From JBGOUV01 sp041477815 (GTDB taxonomy: Bacteria; Acidobacteriota; Terriglobia; Bryobacterales; JACQDG01), in NCBI GenBank assembly GCA_041477815.1, contig JBGOUV010000033.1:1-27361 (forward strand): DNA of 27,361 nt. The letters are read 5' to 3'. The notes beneath the pieces are model-generated. The model made no database searches, was not told where the DNA came from, and worked only from the letters and a program-made list of their open reading frames with translations. How positions within the stretch are numbered: position 1 is the first letter of the stretch; each line of letters begins with the position of its first letter. Below are positions 20,605 to 27,361 of this stretch, one piece after another. A program made the translations under genes and the position numbers.

Positions 20605-22326
20605 TCACGCCGACGGCGGCAAGCCCGCGCCCGCCAGTTGCTCGTAGTTGGTGGGCGTCATCAAACAGAACCGCGGCTCCAGCCCGCTGGCGGCGGCGAT
20701 GGCATCCTCCGCCTCGTCGGTCGGTAACTCCGGCCCCGCTACCCACAAATACCGTTCATGGGTCACGCGCACCGCTACCACCCGCCATCTGGCCGCCACC
20801 TCCCAGGGCAGACGCTCGAGAGCCTCCACGTCTCCCTCTTGCACCAGCTCGAACGGCAGCGTCTGCTGCGCCCCCAGGGCCCGGTACAGATCCACCTCCG
20901 ACACCATCCCCAAGCGCACCAGGTACGCGCCCAGTCTCTCCCCCAGCCCCCGCCTCTCCAGCGCCCGGTCCACCGCCTCCGCCCGCACCACCCCCATCTC
21001 CACCAACACCTCCCCCAGCCGCTTCTTGTGCGATCGCAAGGCCGGCAGCCCCGGATAGCAGTGGTCCGTCTTCAGCCACTCGGGCGACAAGAACAACCTC
21101 ACCGCCCGCGCCGTGGCGGCAAAGTTGATCACATTCCCCCATATCGCCCGCAACGGCGCCAGCAAGCCAAACCCCCAGCCATAGAAGCGCGCCGCGCTGG
21201 CCACCCGCACGCCCTGGCGCCACAGCAGCAATCCCGCATTGGCTGCCAACACCCATCCCCAGGGCCATTCCCAAGCCCCCCGTACCAAACCCCACAAGAA
21301 CAACACGTTGGCCAGCATGGTCAGGGGATTCCCCAGCAGCCCTTTCCGATCCCGCCACAGCCAATACCACTGTCCCGGACCCGCATTCCACCCGACTCTC
21401 TGCCATCCCTGCAGCGCGATTCCGGTGACCCACCTCCCCCGCTGCCGCACCGCCCCGCGGAGCCGGTGTGGAAAGTACTCCCGCGTCGCAAAGGGCCCCC
21501 GCTCATCGCCCGCTGCCTCCGGCTCGACCAGAATCTGCGTACACCCCAGCCGGTGCAGCTCGAGTCCCATCAGGTAGTCCTCCGTCAGCATGTCCGGCTC
21601 GAGCAGCCGCCCCCCGTGGTTCCAGGCCACCCGGTCCACCACCTCTCTCCGATAGGCCGTCCCGACCCCGCACGACGGCAGGAATCCCCCCATCCACACG
21701 CGCACCGGCAACTCCCTCCCGTGCGAGTACGCAAACTCATCGCAGTACACCCCATGGGTGAACTCGCGCCACGATGTCGCCAGCGGCAGCACCGGCACCT
21801 GCACCATGTCGTAGCTTTCCACGTAGCAGTTGATCAGGTCCAGCGATCGCGGATGAATCAGATCTTCCGCATCGTGGTGCAACACCACGTCGAACCTCCC
21901 CCCCCGCTCCTGTTCCCACAGCAATAGCCCCTGATACACCCAGTTCAGACAGTCGGCCTTGGAAGTCGGCCCCTCGTGCGGGCAGAGCACGACGTGTACC
22001 TTCCGGTGCTTGTGCTCCGCAGCCCGCAACCGGCTCAAGGTGGGCAGGTCATTTGGATAAGCCCCCACAAACACCTCGTAGTTCCCGTACTGGATGGCCG
22101 CCAGATTGTGGTCGAGCATCTGCTCGATGACGCCCTCTTCCTGCCAGGCCGGAATCAGGAGGGCGACCTTCTTCTCGCGCGGCGGGCGCACCCCGGGGCT
22201 GGCCGCGCGGGCGCGACGACTCAGGCGATAGTAGATGTAGGCAAGGTCCAGAAACAGATCGTCCAGACCGCTCGCCAGCACCCACATGGCGAGGGGGACG
22301 AGCATGCCGGCCAGCAGCCGGTCCAC
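20605..22326 (-). CDS. NfrB-like family 2 glycosyltransferase with C-terminal MshEN domain
   Basis: A 573-residue membrane protein. After a hydrophobic N-terminus come GT2 blocks: VALLIPAWQEEGVI (54-67), DAED (152-155, metal/UDP-sugar site), TED (248-250, catalytic base) and QRGRW (295-299, the QxxRW motif of processive transferases). Several membrane helices lie at about 332-405. Residues about 434-490 hold two copies of the MshEN pattern 'RLG..LV..G.V......AL..': RLGEVLVEMGVVRAEAVDRAL and RLGAYLVRLGMVSEVDLYRAL. In other proteins MshEN domains bind cyclic di-GMP. E. coli NfrB, the phage N4 adsorption protein B, has the same domain order and makes an exopolysaccharide under c-di-GMP control. 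No NfrA-type partner is in the window. The start is GTG; TGCTATCCT lies 9 nt upstream and there is no Shine-Dalgarno sequence. Confidence 0.88.
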   Translation of the reverse strand: MDRLLAGMLVPLAMWVLASGLDDLFLDLAYIYYRLSRRARAASPGVRPPREKKVALLIPAWQEEGVIEQMLDHNLAAIQYGNYEVFVGAYPNDLPTLSRLRAAEHKHRKVHVVLCPHEGPTSKADCLNWVYQGLLLWEQERGGRFDVVLHHDAEDLIHPRSLDLINCYVESYDMVQVPVLPLATSWREFTHGVYCDEFAYSHGRELPVRVWMGGFLPSCGVGTAYRREVVDRVAWNHGGRLLEPDMLTEDYLMGLELHRLGCTQILVEPEAAGDERGPFATREYFPHRLRGAVRQRGRWVTGIALQGWQRVGWNAGPGQWYWLWRDRKGLLGNPLTMLANVLFLWGLVRGAWEWPWGWVLAANAGLLLWRQGVRVASAARFYGWGFGLLAPLRAIWGNVINFAATARAVRLFLSPEWLKTDHCYPGLPALRSHKKRLGEVLVEMGVVRAEAVDRALERRGLGERLGAYLVRLGMVSEVDLYRALGAQQTLPFELVQEGDVEALERLPWEVAARWRVVAVRVTHERYLWVAGPELPTDEAEDAIAAASGLEPRFCLMTPTNYEQLAGAGLPPSA

Positions 22327-22335
22327 GATGTTTTC

Positions 22336-22344
22336 AGGATAGCA
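22336..22344 (-). promoter_or_regulatory. Putative extended -10 box of the NfrB-like gene
   Basis: The minus strand reads TGCTATCCT (TGn plus a 4/6 match to TATAAT), 9 nt before the GTG at 22326. It would give a near-leaderless mRNA. Weak on its own; listed because the same spacing recurs at other genes in the window. Confidence 0.3.
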
Positions 22345-22542
22345 CGTTTGGGGTGGGCGTCAAGGGGCGGTTGGTAGTGATCTCAGGGAGGCACGAGACC
22401 CACGAGGACCTTTCGATTGCGGGTTTGCCGGGTTGGTTCATACATCCCGGCCCGCTCCTTCGCGGGCAGGCGCACCAGATCGTCCGCCGCGCCCGCTGCA
22501 TAGGTAATCTCGTACACGATATTTCGAGCCGGTGCGCCGGGG

Positions 22543-23343
22543 TCAAACGGACGGTGAGCGATAGGGGTAGTTCTTGGTCAGCCAGGTAGTAATCAGGTCG
22601 AAAGCTTCCTGCGGGTGGTCGGCGTATTGGATGAACTGGCGATCCGGGGGGTCGATCATGCCCCAGCGTTCCATGGCATCGAAGTTGAGGACCTCGTCCC
22701 AGTATTTCTTGCCGTAGACGAGGACCAGCATCTTCTTCTTAAACTTGCCGGTTTGGTCGAGGGTGAGGATCTCCATCAGCTCGTCGCAGGTGCCGAAGCC
22801 GCCGGGGAACACGACCAGGGCCTTGGCCAGATAAGCGAACCAGTACTTACGCATGAAGAAGTAGTGAAACTCGAAGCTGAGAGCGGGGGTGATGTAGGGG
22901 TTGGGGACCTGTTCGAAGGGGAGGCTGATATTGAGGCCGATGGATTTGCCGCCGGCGTCGTGGGCGCCGCGGTTGGCCGCCTCCATGATGCCGGGACCGC
23001 CGCCGGAGCAGATGACGAAGCGGGCGGGCTCGGAGGGGAGCGCCAGGGACCACTGCGTGAGAAGGCGGGCCAGCTCGCGGGCGTCCTCGTAATAGGAACT
23101 GGTTTGGAGCAGGCGCTGGGCCTGGCGGCGGGCGGGCGCATCGCGGGCCTGGGCGATGGCCCGCTGGGCGGTGGCGCGGTCCGAGAGACGGGCGGAGCCG
23201 AAGAACACGATGGTGTCGTGGATCTTCTGCTTCCGGAAGCGGGCGTCAGGCTCGAGGTATTCCGACAGGATGCGGATGGCGCGGGCCTGGGGGCTGGCGA
23301 GGAATCGGACGTCCTTGTAGGCTTTGGGAGGGCGGCGGGACAT
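22543..23343 (-). CDS. LOG family protein (lysine decarboxylase-like fold)
   Basis: A 266-residue Rossmann-fold protein with the LOG signature PGGFGTCDE (180-188) and the upstream SGGGPGIMEAANRGAHDAGG (113-132), plus the conserved RK in FFMRKYWFA (165-166). LOG proteins cleave nucleoside 5'-monophosphates to a base and ribose 5-phosphate (cytokinin-type or AMP/CMP-type); the annotation 'lysine decarboxylase' for them is wrong. This is the long form, with about 45 additional N-terminal residues before DTIVFFGSARLS, common in bacteria, often with purine or pyrimidine nucleotide specificity. AAGGAG overlaps the stop of the upstream Asp-box gene 8 nt before this start, so the two are coupled. Confidence 0.92.
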   Translation of the reverse strand: MSRRPPKAYKDVRFLASPQARAIRILSEYLEPDARFRKQKIHDTIVFFGSARLSDRATAQRAIAQARDAPARRQAQRLLQTSSYYEDARELARLLTQWSLALPSEPARFVICSGGGPGIMEAANRGAHDAGGKSIGLNISLPFEQVPNPYITPALSFEFHYFFMRKYWFAYLAKALVVFPGGFGTCDELMEILTLDQTGKFKKKMLVLVYGKKYWDEVLNFDAMERWGMIDPPDRQFIQYADHPQEAFDLITTWLTKNYPYRSPSV

Positions 23344-23347
23344 GAGG

Positions 23348-24454
23348 TTACTCCTTTACCCAGCGGAGGATCATGCCGGTGTCGGTGGCGATCCAGGCGT
23401 GAGCGGCGTCGGGAGAGGCGAGGAGCGCGTGGCGGGCTTCGGCGCGGTAGTCGACGTCCATTTCGGTCCAGGAGCGGCCGTCGGGGGAGCCGAGGACGCG
23501 AAGCTTGGCGGGGATGGCGGGGTGGGCGGTGCGGCCTTCCTGGTCGAGGGCCACGGCAAACAGGCGGCCGGGACCGGCGAAGGCGATGTCGGTGAGCCAG
23601 CGGTTCTTGTTGGCGTAGACGCCGCGCGTGGTCAGGGCGGGTAGATTGAGCTCGAGGATCTCGGTGGGTTTGGCGAAGGAGTTCAGACGGTGGACGAGCA
23701 GGAAGGCGGTGGCGTCGGACGAGAAGCTGAGGCGCTTGATCTCGCCGAAATTGGGGAGCAGGTAGCGTTTCCAGTCGGCGCCGCCGTCGGTGGAGGCGAG
23801 GAGGAAGGTGGTGGTAGGGGGTATCCCCAGGGCGGCCTGGTCGGGCTCCATCCAAACGGGGAGGCGGGAGCGGGGGCTGGAGGGGCGCATGTAGCCGGTG
23901 AGGAAGACGGTCTGCTGGAAGGCGGCGGCCCGGGTGTAGTGGGAGCTGGGCTCAGGCAGTTTGGCTTCGAAGTCGGGGAGCAGTTGCCAGGAACGGCCGC
24001 CATCGGAGGTCTGGTAGGCCTGCTTGGCATGGCACAGGAGCCAGCCCCGGGAAGGGTCACGGAAGAAGACGCGAAGGGGCTTGGCGCGGAGGCCGGTGAG
24101 GGGATCGCGGGTCCAGGTGCGTCCGCCGTCGGAGGTGGCGAAGAGGCGGTCGCTCTCGCTGACCATCCAGCCGGTGCGGGGGTTGAGAAAGAACAGGGAT
24201 ACGGCTATCTCCTTCAGGGGGACGAAGCTCCAGGAACGGCCGCCGTCGGCGGTGAGCACCAGGACCGGTTTCGGGCGGCGATTGGCTTCGAGGATCAGGC
24301 CGGCGGCGACACCCTCCGTGGCGGAAAGGAACTGGAAGTCGGTGAAAGACAGGGTGGAGTCGCTCTTATCGTAGAAATACTGGAGTTCCCAGCGCTCGGC
24401 GGCGGGGAGCGGGAGGTGAAAGGCGAGAACGGCCCACAGCAGAAGGTGGCGCAT
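23348..24454 (-). CDS. Exported Asp-box (BNR/Ycf48-like) beta-propeller protein
   Basis: A 368-residue secreted protein with a short signal peptide ending PLPAAE. It contains at least four clear Asp-box motifs (S/T-x-D-G-G-x-x-W): TADGGRSW (about 68), TSDGGRTW (about 107), TSDGGRSW (about 149) and STDGGADW (about 240), with a degenerate fifth, SPDGRSW, near the C-terminus. The spacing of about 40 residues between the first three implies a sialidase-like or Ycf48-like beta propeller of six to seven blades. Such proteins often act as assembly factors or scaffolds outside the cytoplasm; there is no sialidase active-site evidence. It precedes the LOG gene by 4 bp, in the same operon, which gives no functional clue. 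Confidence 0.82.
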   Translation of the reverse strand: MRHLLLWAVLAFHLPLPAAERWELQYFYDKSDSTLSFTDFQFLSATEGVAAGLILEANRRPKPVLVLTADGGRSWSFVPLKEIAVSLFFLNPRTGWMVSESDRLFATSDGGRTWTRDPLTGLRAKPLRVFFRDPSRGWLLCHAKQAYQTSDGGRSWQLLPDFEAKLPEPSSHYTRAAAFQQTVFLTGYMRPSSPRSRLPVWMEPDQAALGIPPTTTFLLASTDGGADWKRYLLPNFGEIKRLSFSSDATAFLLVHRLNSFAKPTEILELNLPALTTRGVYANKNRWLTDIAFAGPGRLFAVALDQEGRTAHPAIPAKLRVLGSPDGRSWTEMDVDYRAEARHALLASPDAAHAWIATDTGMILRWVKE

Positions 24455-24572
24455 GAGGGCGGTAACGCCTAGTGTATCATGGAGCTATCTATGACCCGGT
24501 GGGGAATGGCCGCGGGGACAGGGTGTGGACCATTGACCCGTTGATCGCGGCATGAGTTGCGATATGAGCTAC

Positions 24573-24648
24573 GGCGCGGTGGCGAAGCTGGCTAACGCAG
24601 CGGTCTGCAAAACCGCCATCATCGGTTCAAATCCGATCCGCGCCTCCA
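24573..24648 (+). tRNA. tRNA-Cys (anticodon GCA)
   Basis: A 76-nt cloverleaf: acceptor GGCGCGG pairs with CCGCGCC, discriminator U73 (typical of tRNA-Cys) and an encoded CCA (24646-24648). The anticodon stem GCGGT/ACCGC carries the loop CTGCAAA, anticodon GCA. The T-arm is ATCGG TTCAAAT CCGAT. The D-stem is short (GC/GC with surrounding GAAGCTGGCTAAC), as in many tRNA-Cys genes. An open reading frame passes through the entire gene (see the LssY_C gene). Confidence 0.96.
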
Positions 24649-24656
24649 TCTCCACC

Positions 24657-25853
24657 CTGAGGCGCCACTACCCCCGGTTGGTATTGGGATTGGTGGCGCT
24701 GACAGGGGTGTCGGCGGTGGGGGCCGAGATCCCGGCGGGCGCCCGGATCGAGATCCGGCTGAAGACGGCGGTGTCGAGCCGGCAGTCGAAGGTGGGGGAT
24801 CCGGTGGAGGCGGTGGTTATCTCTCCGGTGGTGTTAGAGGGGCAGATCTGGATGGCGCCCGGAGAGGTGTTGAAGGGGACGGTGCGGGGGGTGCTGGGGG
24901 CGGGGCCGGACGGAGACCCGCAAGCGGGTTTGGAGTTGGAGTTTGGGGACTGGCGGGGGAAGAAGCTCACCTCCAAGGTGACCGAGGTGGACAACGGTCG
25001 CGAGACGGTGGATACGAACGGCAAGATCGTGGGGATAGGACCTTCGGAGACCCTCTCGGCGCGGATGGACAAGGGACTGGAGCAGTTGGGGCAGCGGGCG
25101 GGCCGCTTGGCGGAGTTCCTGCAGGCGGCCAAGGGGGCGCTGCTGAAGAAAGCTGAATTCGATATCGGGTATGAGGCGGGGGTGGAGCTGAGTCTGGCGC
25201 TCACCAAGGGACTGCCGGTCGAGAAACCAGCCGAAGTGCAGTTGCCGGCCGTGGCCGGCGCAGAGGAGCTGCACGCCCTGGTAAATGGGCAGCCGTTCCA
25301 GACCATGGCGGAGAAGCCGGTGAAGCCGTCGGATATCACAAATCTGATGTTCATCGGATCGCGGGAGCGTCTGGAAGCCACGTTCCAGGCCGCAGGATGG
25401 AACACGGCGGCGGCTTTGAACTCGGCGTCGGGGTTGGAGACGTTCCGGGCGGTGGTGGAAAACCGGGGGTACAAGGAAGCGCCGATGTCGATTCTGCTCC
25501 TGGAAGGGCAAAAGCCGGACCTGGTGTTTCAGAAACAGAACAACACCTTCGCCAAGCGGCACCACCTGCGGATCTGGCGGCGGCCGGCGGAGTTTCAAGG
25601 GCAGACGGTGTGGGTGTGCGCGGCCACCCACGACATCGGGATTGAGTTTTCGCCGGAGAATCGGACCTTCATCCACAAGATCGACTCGAAGATCGATGGG
25701 GAGCGGGCCAAGGTGGTCAGCGATTTTCTGCTGACGGGGAGGGTGAAGGGGTTGGCGCTGGTGGAGAGGGCGGCGGTGCCGAAGAAGGGCATGAATGCCA
25801 CCGGGGACCAGATCGAGACCGATGGGGGGATGGCGGTGCTGGTGCTGGAGTAG
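24657..25853 (+). CDS. Exported protein with LssY C-terminal domain
   Basis: A protein of about 398 residues whose start is unresolved. The frame is open from 24552, but 24573-24648 is the tRNA-Cys gene, so the real start must lie after it. A CTG at 24657 gives a good signal peptide (RRHYPRLVLGLVALTG, ending SAVGAE); the first conventional start is TTG at 24678, which lacks the positive charges. Residues after cleavage, IPAGARIEIRLKTAVSS and later KVGDPVEAVV, resemble an exported beta domain. The C-terminal half has the LssY_C pattern: PSDITNLMFIGSRERLEATFQAAGWNTA, PDLVFQKQNNTFAKRHHLRIWR, VWVCAATHDIGIEF and THKID-type FIHKIDSKIDGERAKVVSDFL. The domain is known from type II-secretion-associated loci in Legionella; its function is unknown. 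Confidence 0.8.
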   Translation: MRRHYPRLVLGLVALTGVSAVGAEIPAGARIEIRLKTAVSSRQSKVGDPVEAVVISPVVLEGQIWMAPGEVLKGTVRGVLGAGPDGDPQAGLELEFGDWRGKKLTSKVTEVDNGRETVDTNGKIVGIGPSETLSARMDKGLEQLGQRAGRLAEFLQAAKGALLKKAEFDIGYEAGVELSLALTKGLPVEKPAEVQLPAVAGAEELHALVNGQPFQTMAEKPVKPSDITNLMFIGSRERLEATFQAAGWNTAAALNSASGLETFRAVVENRGYKEAPMSILLLEGQKPDLVFQKQNNTFAKRHHLRIWRRPAEFQGQTVWVCAATHDIGIEFSPENRTFIHKIDSKIDGERAKVVSDFLLTGRVKGLALVERAAVPKKGMNATGDQIETDGGMAVLVLE

Positions 25854-25858
25854 GATCG

Positions 25859-25880
25859 GCGAACGTTCTATAATGTTCGC
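25859..25880 (+). promoter_or_regulatory. -10 box inside an inverted repeat (promoter/operator)
   Basis: GCGAAC (25859-25864) and GTTCGC (25875-25880) are exact inverted repeats separated by 10 bp. Between them lies a consensus TATAAT (25869-25874). A regulator bound to the repeat would cover the promoter. It lies 35 nt upstream of the ATG at 25915 and only a few bp after the LssY_C stop. The -35 (TGGAGT at 25846-25851) is poor. Confidence 0.45.
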
Positions 25881-25914
25881 AGTCTGCCGGTGCTGAGATT
25901 CTGGGACGGTGCCT

Positions 25915-27321
25915 ATGAAGCAAGTTTACGTTTCCCTTACAGGTCTGCTGCTGTTCACCGGACCTCTGCCGGCACAGCCCACCGTGAACGCTGTAGTGAA
26001 CGCGGCCTCCTACGATCCGGCGGTGGCGCGCGGGGGCCTGGTTTCGATTTTCGGCGCCGGGCTGGCCCGCTCCACGGTAAGCGCCGCGTCGCTGCCGCTG
26101 CCCACGCGGCTGGAGGACACCGTCGTTCGCGTGGGTGATTTGGAACTCGAAGCCCCGCTCTACTTCGTTTCTCCGACGCAGATCAACGCGCTGCTCCCCT
26201 TTGAGGTCCTCGGTGACCGAATATCGCTGGTGGTTACCACTGCTGCGGGCCGCAGCCGGCCCTTCCTGCTGACGCCGACGCCCACCGGTCCCGGCATCTT
26301 TACCCGGGACTCCAGGCCTCGAGGCCGGGCGCTGGTTTTCGGTCCCGATTTTCAACCCCTCGACGTGGTCGTGTCCGGGGAGCCGATTCTCTTTTACGCC
26401 ACGGGGCTGGGCCCGACCGATCCGCCGGCGCCGAGCGGCAGCCCCGGCGCCGCCGCCGAGCCGTTCAACCGCGTCGTCACCATGCCGGAAGTAGTCGTCG
26501 GCGAGGCGCCGGCCCAGGTGGTCTTTGCCGGCTTGGCGCCCGGTCTGGCCGGCGTCTATCAGCTCAACGTTATCCCGCGGACGTCGGTCAACGACCCGGT
26601 CAGCGACCGGCTCTGGATCCGTTCTCGCGGCCGCATGAGCAACGTGGCCGAGGTCGGCATACGGGCCGGGCAAAACGTCACCAACGCCAGCGGCATGATC
26701 GAGTTGCTCTATCCGACATCTCGGACCGACGGCCCGCCGATCACTTTTTCGGTGCACTCGCTGGTCGCTCGCTTCACAGCGCGGTTTGACATCGCCCCAT
26801 CCGCCGGCCCCTTCTCGCTGGTGGCCCTCAGCGATGGCGACGCCCGCGTCGTTGTAACCTTCGATCCCGCCAACGGCACATTCGAGGGCGCGGTGACCGA
26901 GCCCACGATGGCGGCCAGGGTCGGCGATTTTTCGGGCAGCGGCCTCCTCCCGCTGGATCTGGCGAGCTGCCACTTCGAATCCGACGGCAGTATGAATTGC
27001 ATCCCCTTTCCGGGCGCGCGCCTCCCGGCGTCGCGCATTGACCCGTTAGAGCTTCAGGCGCTCAGGCTGCTCCCCTTGCCGGAGGCGCCGGTTCCCGGCA
27101 GCGCCACCGGCCTGCTGCGGGTCCGCGGCGAAGCCCGGCGCGGGTCGACGTTCCTCATCGACGCCCAAAACAACAGCCGGTTGTCTGCCTTCGGCGGCTA
27201 CGTCACCATACCTCTGCCGGTGACGCTGCCCGCGCCCAACCAGACGACCGCGCTGAAGCTTTACATCGACGGGCAGCGGGTAGCCTCGGTGGAGGTCTCC
27301 TACAGGGTAGGGCCTTTCTAG
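25915..27321 (+). CDS. Exported protein with Solibacter-type TIGR03437 domain
   Basis: A 468-residue secreted protein with a signal peptide (MKQVYVSLTGLLLFTG, ending LPAQP). Residues about 25-235 match the TIGR03437 'Solibacter uncharacterized C-terminal' domain: VNAVVNAASYDPAVARGGLVSIFGAGLA, LPLPTRLEDTVVRVGDLEAPLYFVSPTQINALLPFEV-type strand series, PGIFTRDS, ILFYATGLGPTDP and GLAPGLAGVYQLNVIP. In most proteins this domain is at the C-terminus of large secreted proteins; here it is N-terminal, followed by about 230 residues that I cannot assign (beta-rich, with one Cys pair at SCHFESDGSMNC). The start is ATG at 25915 rather than the in-frame GTG at 25909. The last 40 bases of the window are AT-rich and hold no gene. 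Confidence 0.85.
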   Translation: MKQVYVSLTGLLLFTGPLPAQPTVNAVVNAASYDPAVARGGLVSIFGAGLARSTVSAASLPLPTRLEDTVVRVGDLELEAPLYFVSPTQINALLPFEVLGDRISLVVTTAAGRSRPFLLTPTPTGPGIFTRDSRPRGRALVFGPDFQPLDVVVSGEPILFYATGLGPTDPPAPSGSPGAAAEPFNRVVTMPEVVVGEAPAQVVFAGLAPGLAGVYQLNVIPRTSVNDPVSDRLWIRSRGRMSNVAEVGIRAGQNVTNASGMIELLYPTSRTDGPPITFSVHSLVARFTARFDIAPSAGPFSLVALSDGDARVVVTFDPANGTFEGAVTEPTMAARVGDFSGSGLLPLDLASCHFESDGSMNCIPFPGARLPASRIDPLELQALRLLPLPEAPVPGSATGLLRVRGEARRGSTFLIDAQNNSRLSAFGGYVTIPLPVTLPAPNQTTALKLYIDGQRVASVEVSYRVGPF

Positions 27322-27361
27322 TGTTCTGTAATTGAAAAAGCTTGAAATAATATCCCAGCCC

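Noticed and set aside
20758..21927. A 389-codon + strand frame opposite the NfrB-like gene
   Set aside because: Extremely Pro/His/Gln/Arg-rich shadow of the opposite coding strand.
22327..22542. Short frames on both strands between the NfrB-like and LOG genes
   Set aside because: No domain, ribosome site or composition typical of proteins. The stretch contains a CCCGC/GCGGG hairpin (about 22460-22476) without a T-tract, so I call neither a gene nor a terminator.

Overview
This GC-rich window looks like a chromosomal segment from an acidobacterium of the Solibacter/Bryobacter type. The best taxonomic marker is the last gene, which carries the secreted 'Solibacter' TIGR03437-type domain. The three exported 'PDLxGIW' proteins and the DUF1080 lipoprotein agree with this. 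The assignment is an inference from protein families; no marker phylogeny was run. No rRNA, prophage, transposase or CRISPR array is visible.

Layout. (1) 1-365: 3' end of gyrB. (2) 482-937 (-): c-type cytochrome lipoprotein, separated by a MITE-like palindromic element (944-1108) from a + strand operon (1153-4417) of three exported GIW-family proteins, two of them tandem duplicates, and an exported DUF6152 protein. (3) 4436-6167 (-): toxin-antitoxin island with an orphan HicB-like antitoxin, brnA with a frameshifted brnT, and vapBC. A truncated copy of the vapB start region lies just upstream of brnT. (4) 6207-7215 (-): two overlapping DUF6644 membrane proteins. (5) 7216-7679: no intact gene, possibly a decayed reading frame, then tRNA-Arg(ACG). 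(6) 7775-9579 (-): fabG and fabD, separated by 182 bp rich in palindromes. (7) 9609-13087 (+): UbiD-family decarboxylase, TtcA-like protein and a DUF418 membrane protein. (8) 13215-15942 (-): three translationally coupled genes (DUF1080 lipoprotein, GH18-like protein, D-2-hydroxyacid dehydrogenase), then tRNA-Arg(TCT). (9) 16176-19096 (-): phosphoketolase overlapping an exported methyltransferase-like gene, divergent from a + strand SDR (19108-19902). (10) 19899-20533 (-): second vapBC. (11) 20605-22326 (-): NfrB-like glycosyltransferase with a C-terminal MshEN (c-di-GMP receptor type) domain. (12) 22543-24454 (-): LOG-family protein and an Asp-box repeat protein. (13) tRNA-Cys(GCA), an LssY_C-domain protein and the TIGR03437-domain protein (+).

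Themes. The exported and envelope genes (GIW/DUF6152/DUF6644, DUF1080/GH18, LssY_C, TIGR03437) are mostly uncharacterised families typical of this lineage. Core metabolism is represented by fatty-acid synthesis (fabD/fabG), the phosphoketolase shunt and tRNA genes. Several genes lack a Shine-Dalgarno sequence and have a TAnnnT -10 box 6-11 nt before the start codon. This suggests leaderless or near-leaderless mRNAs as a recurring style, alongside genes with normal leaders. The closest thing to an undescribed system is the GIW-GIW-GIW-DUF6152 operon, which may have been separated from its DUF6644 partners by the toxin-antitoxin island.
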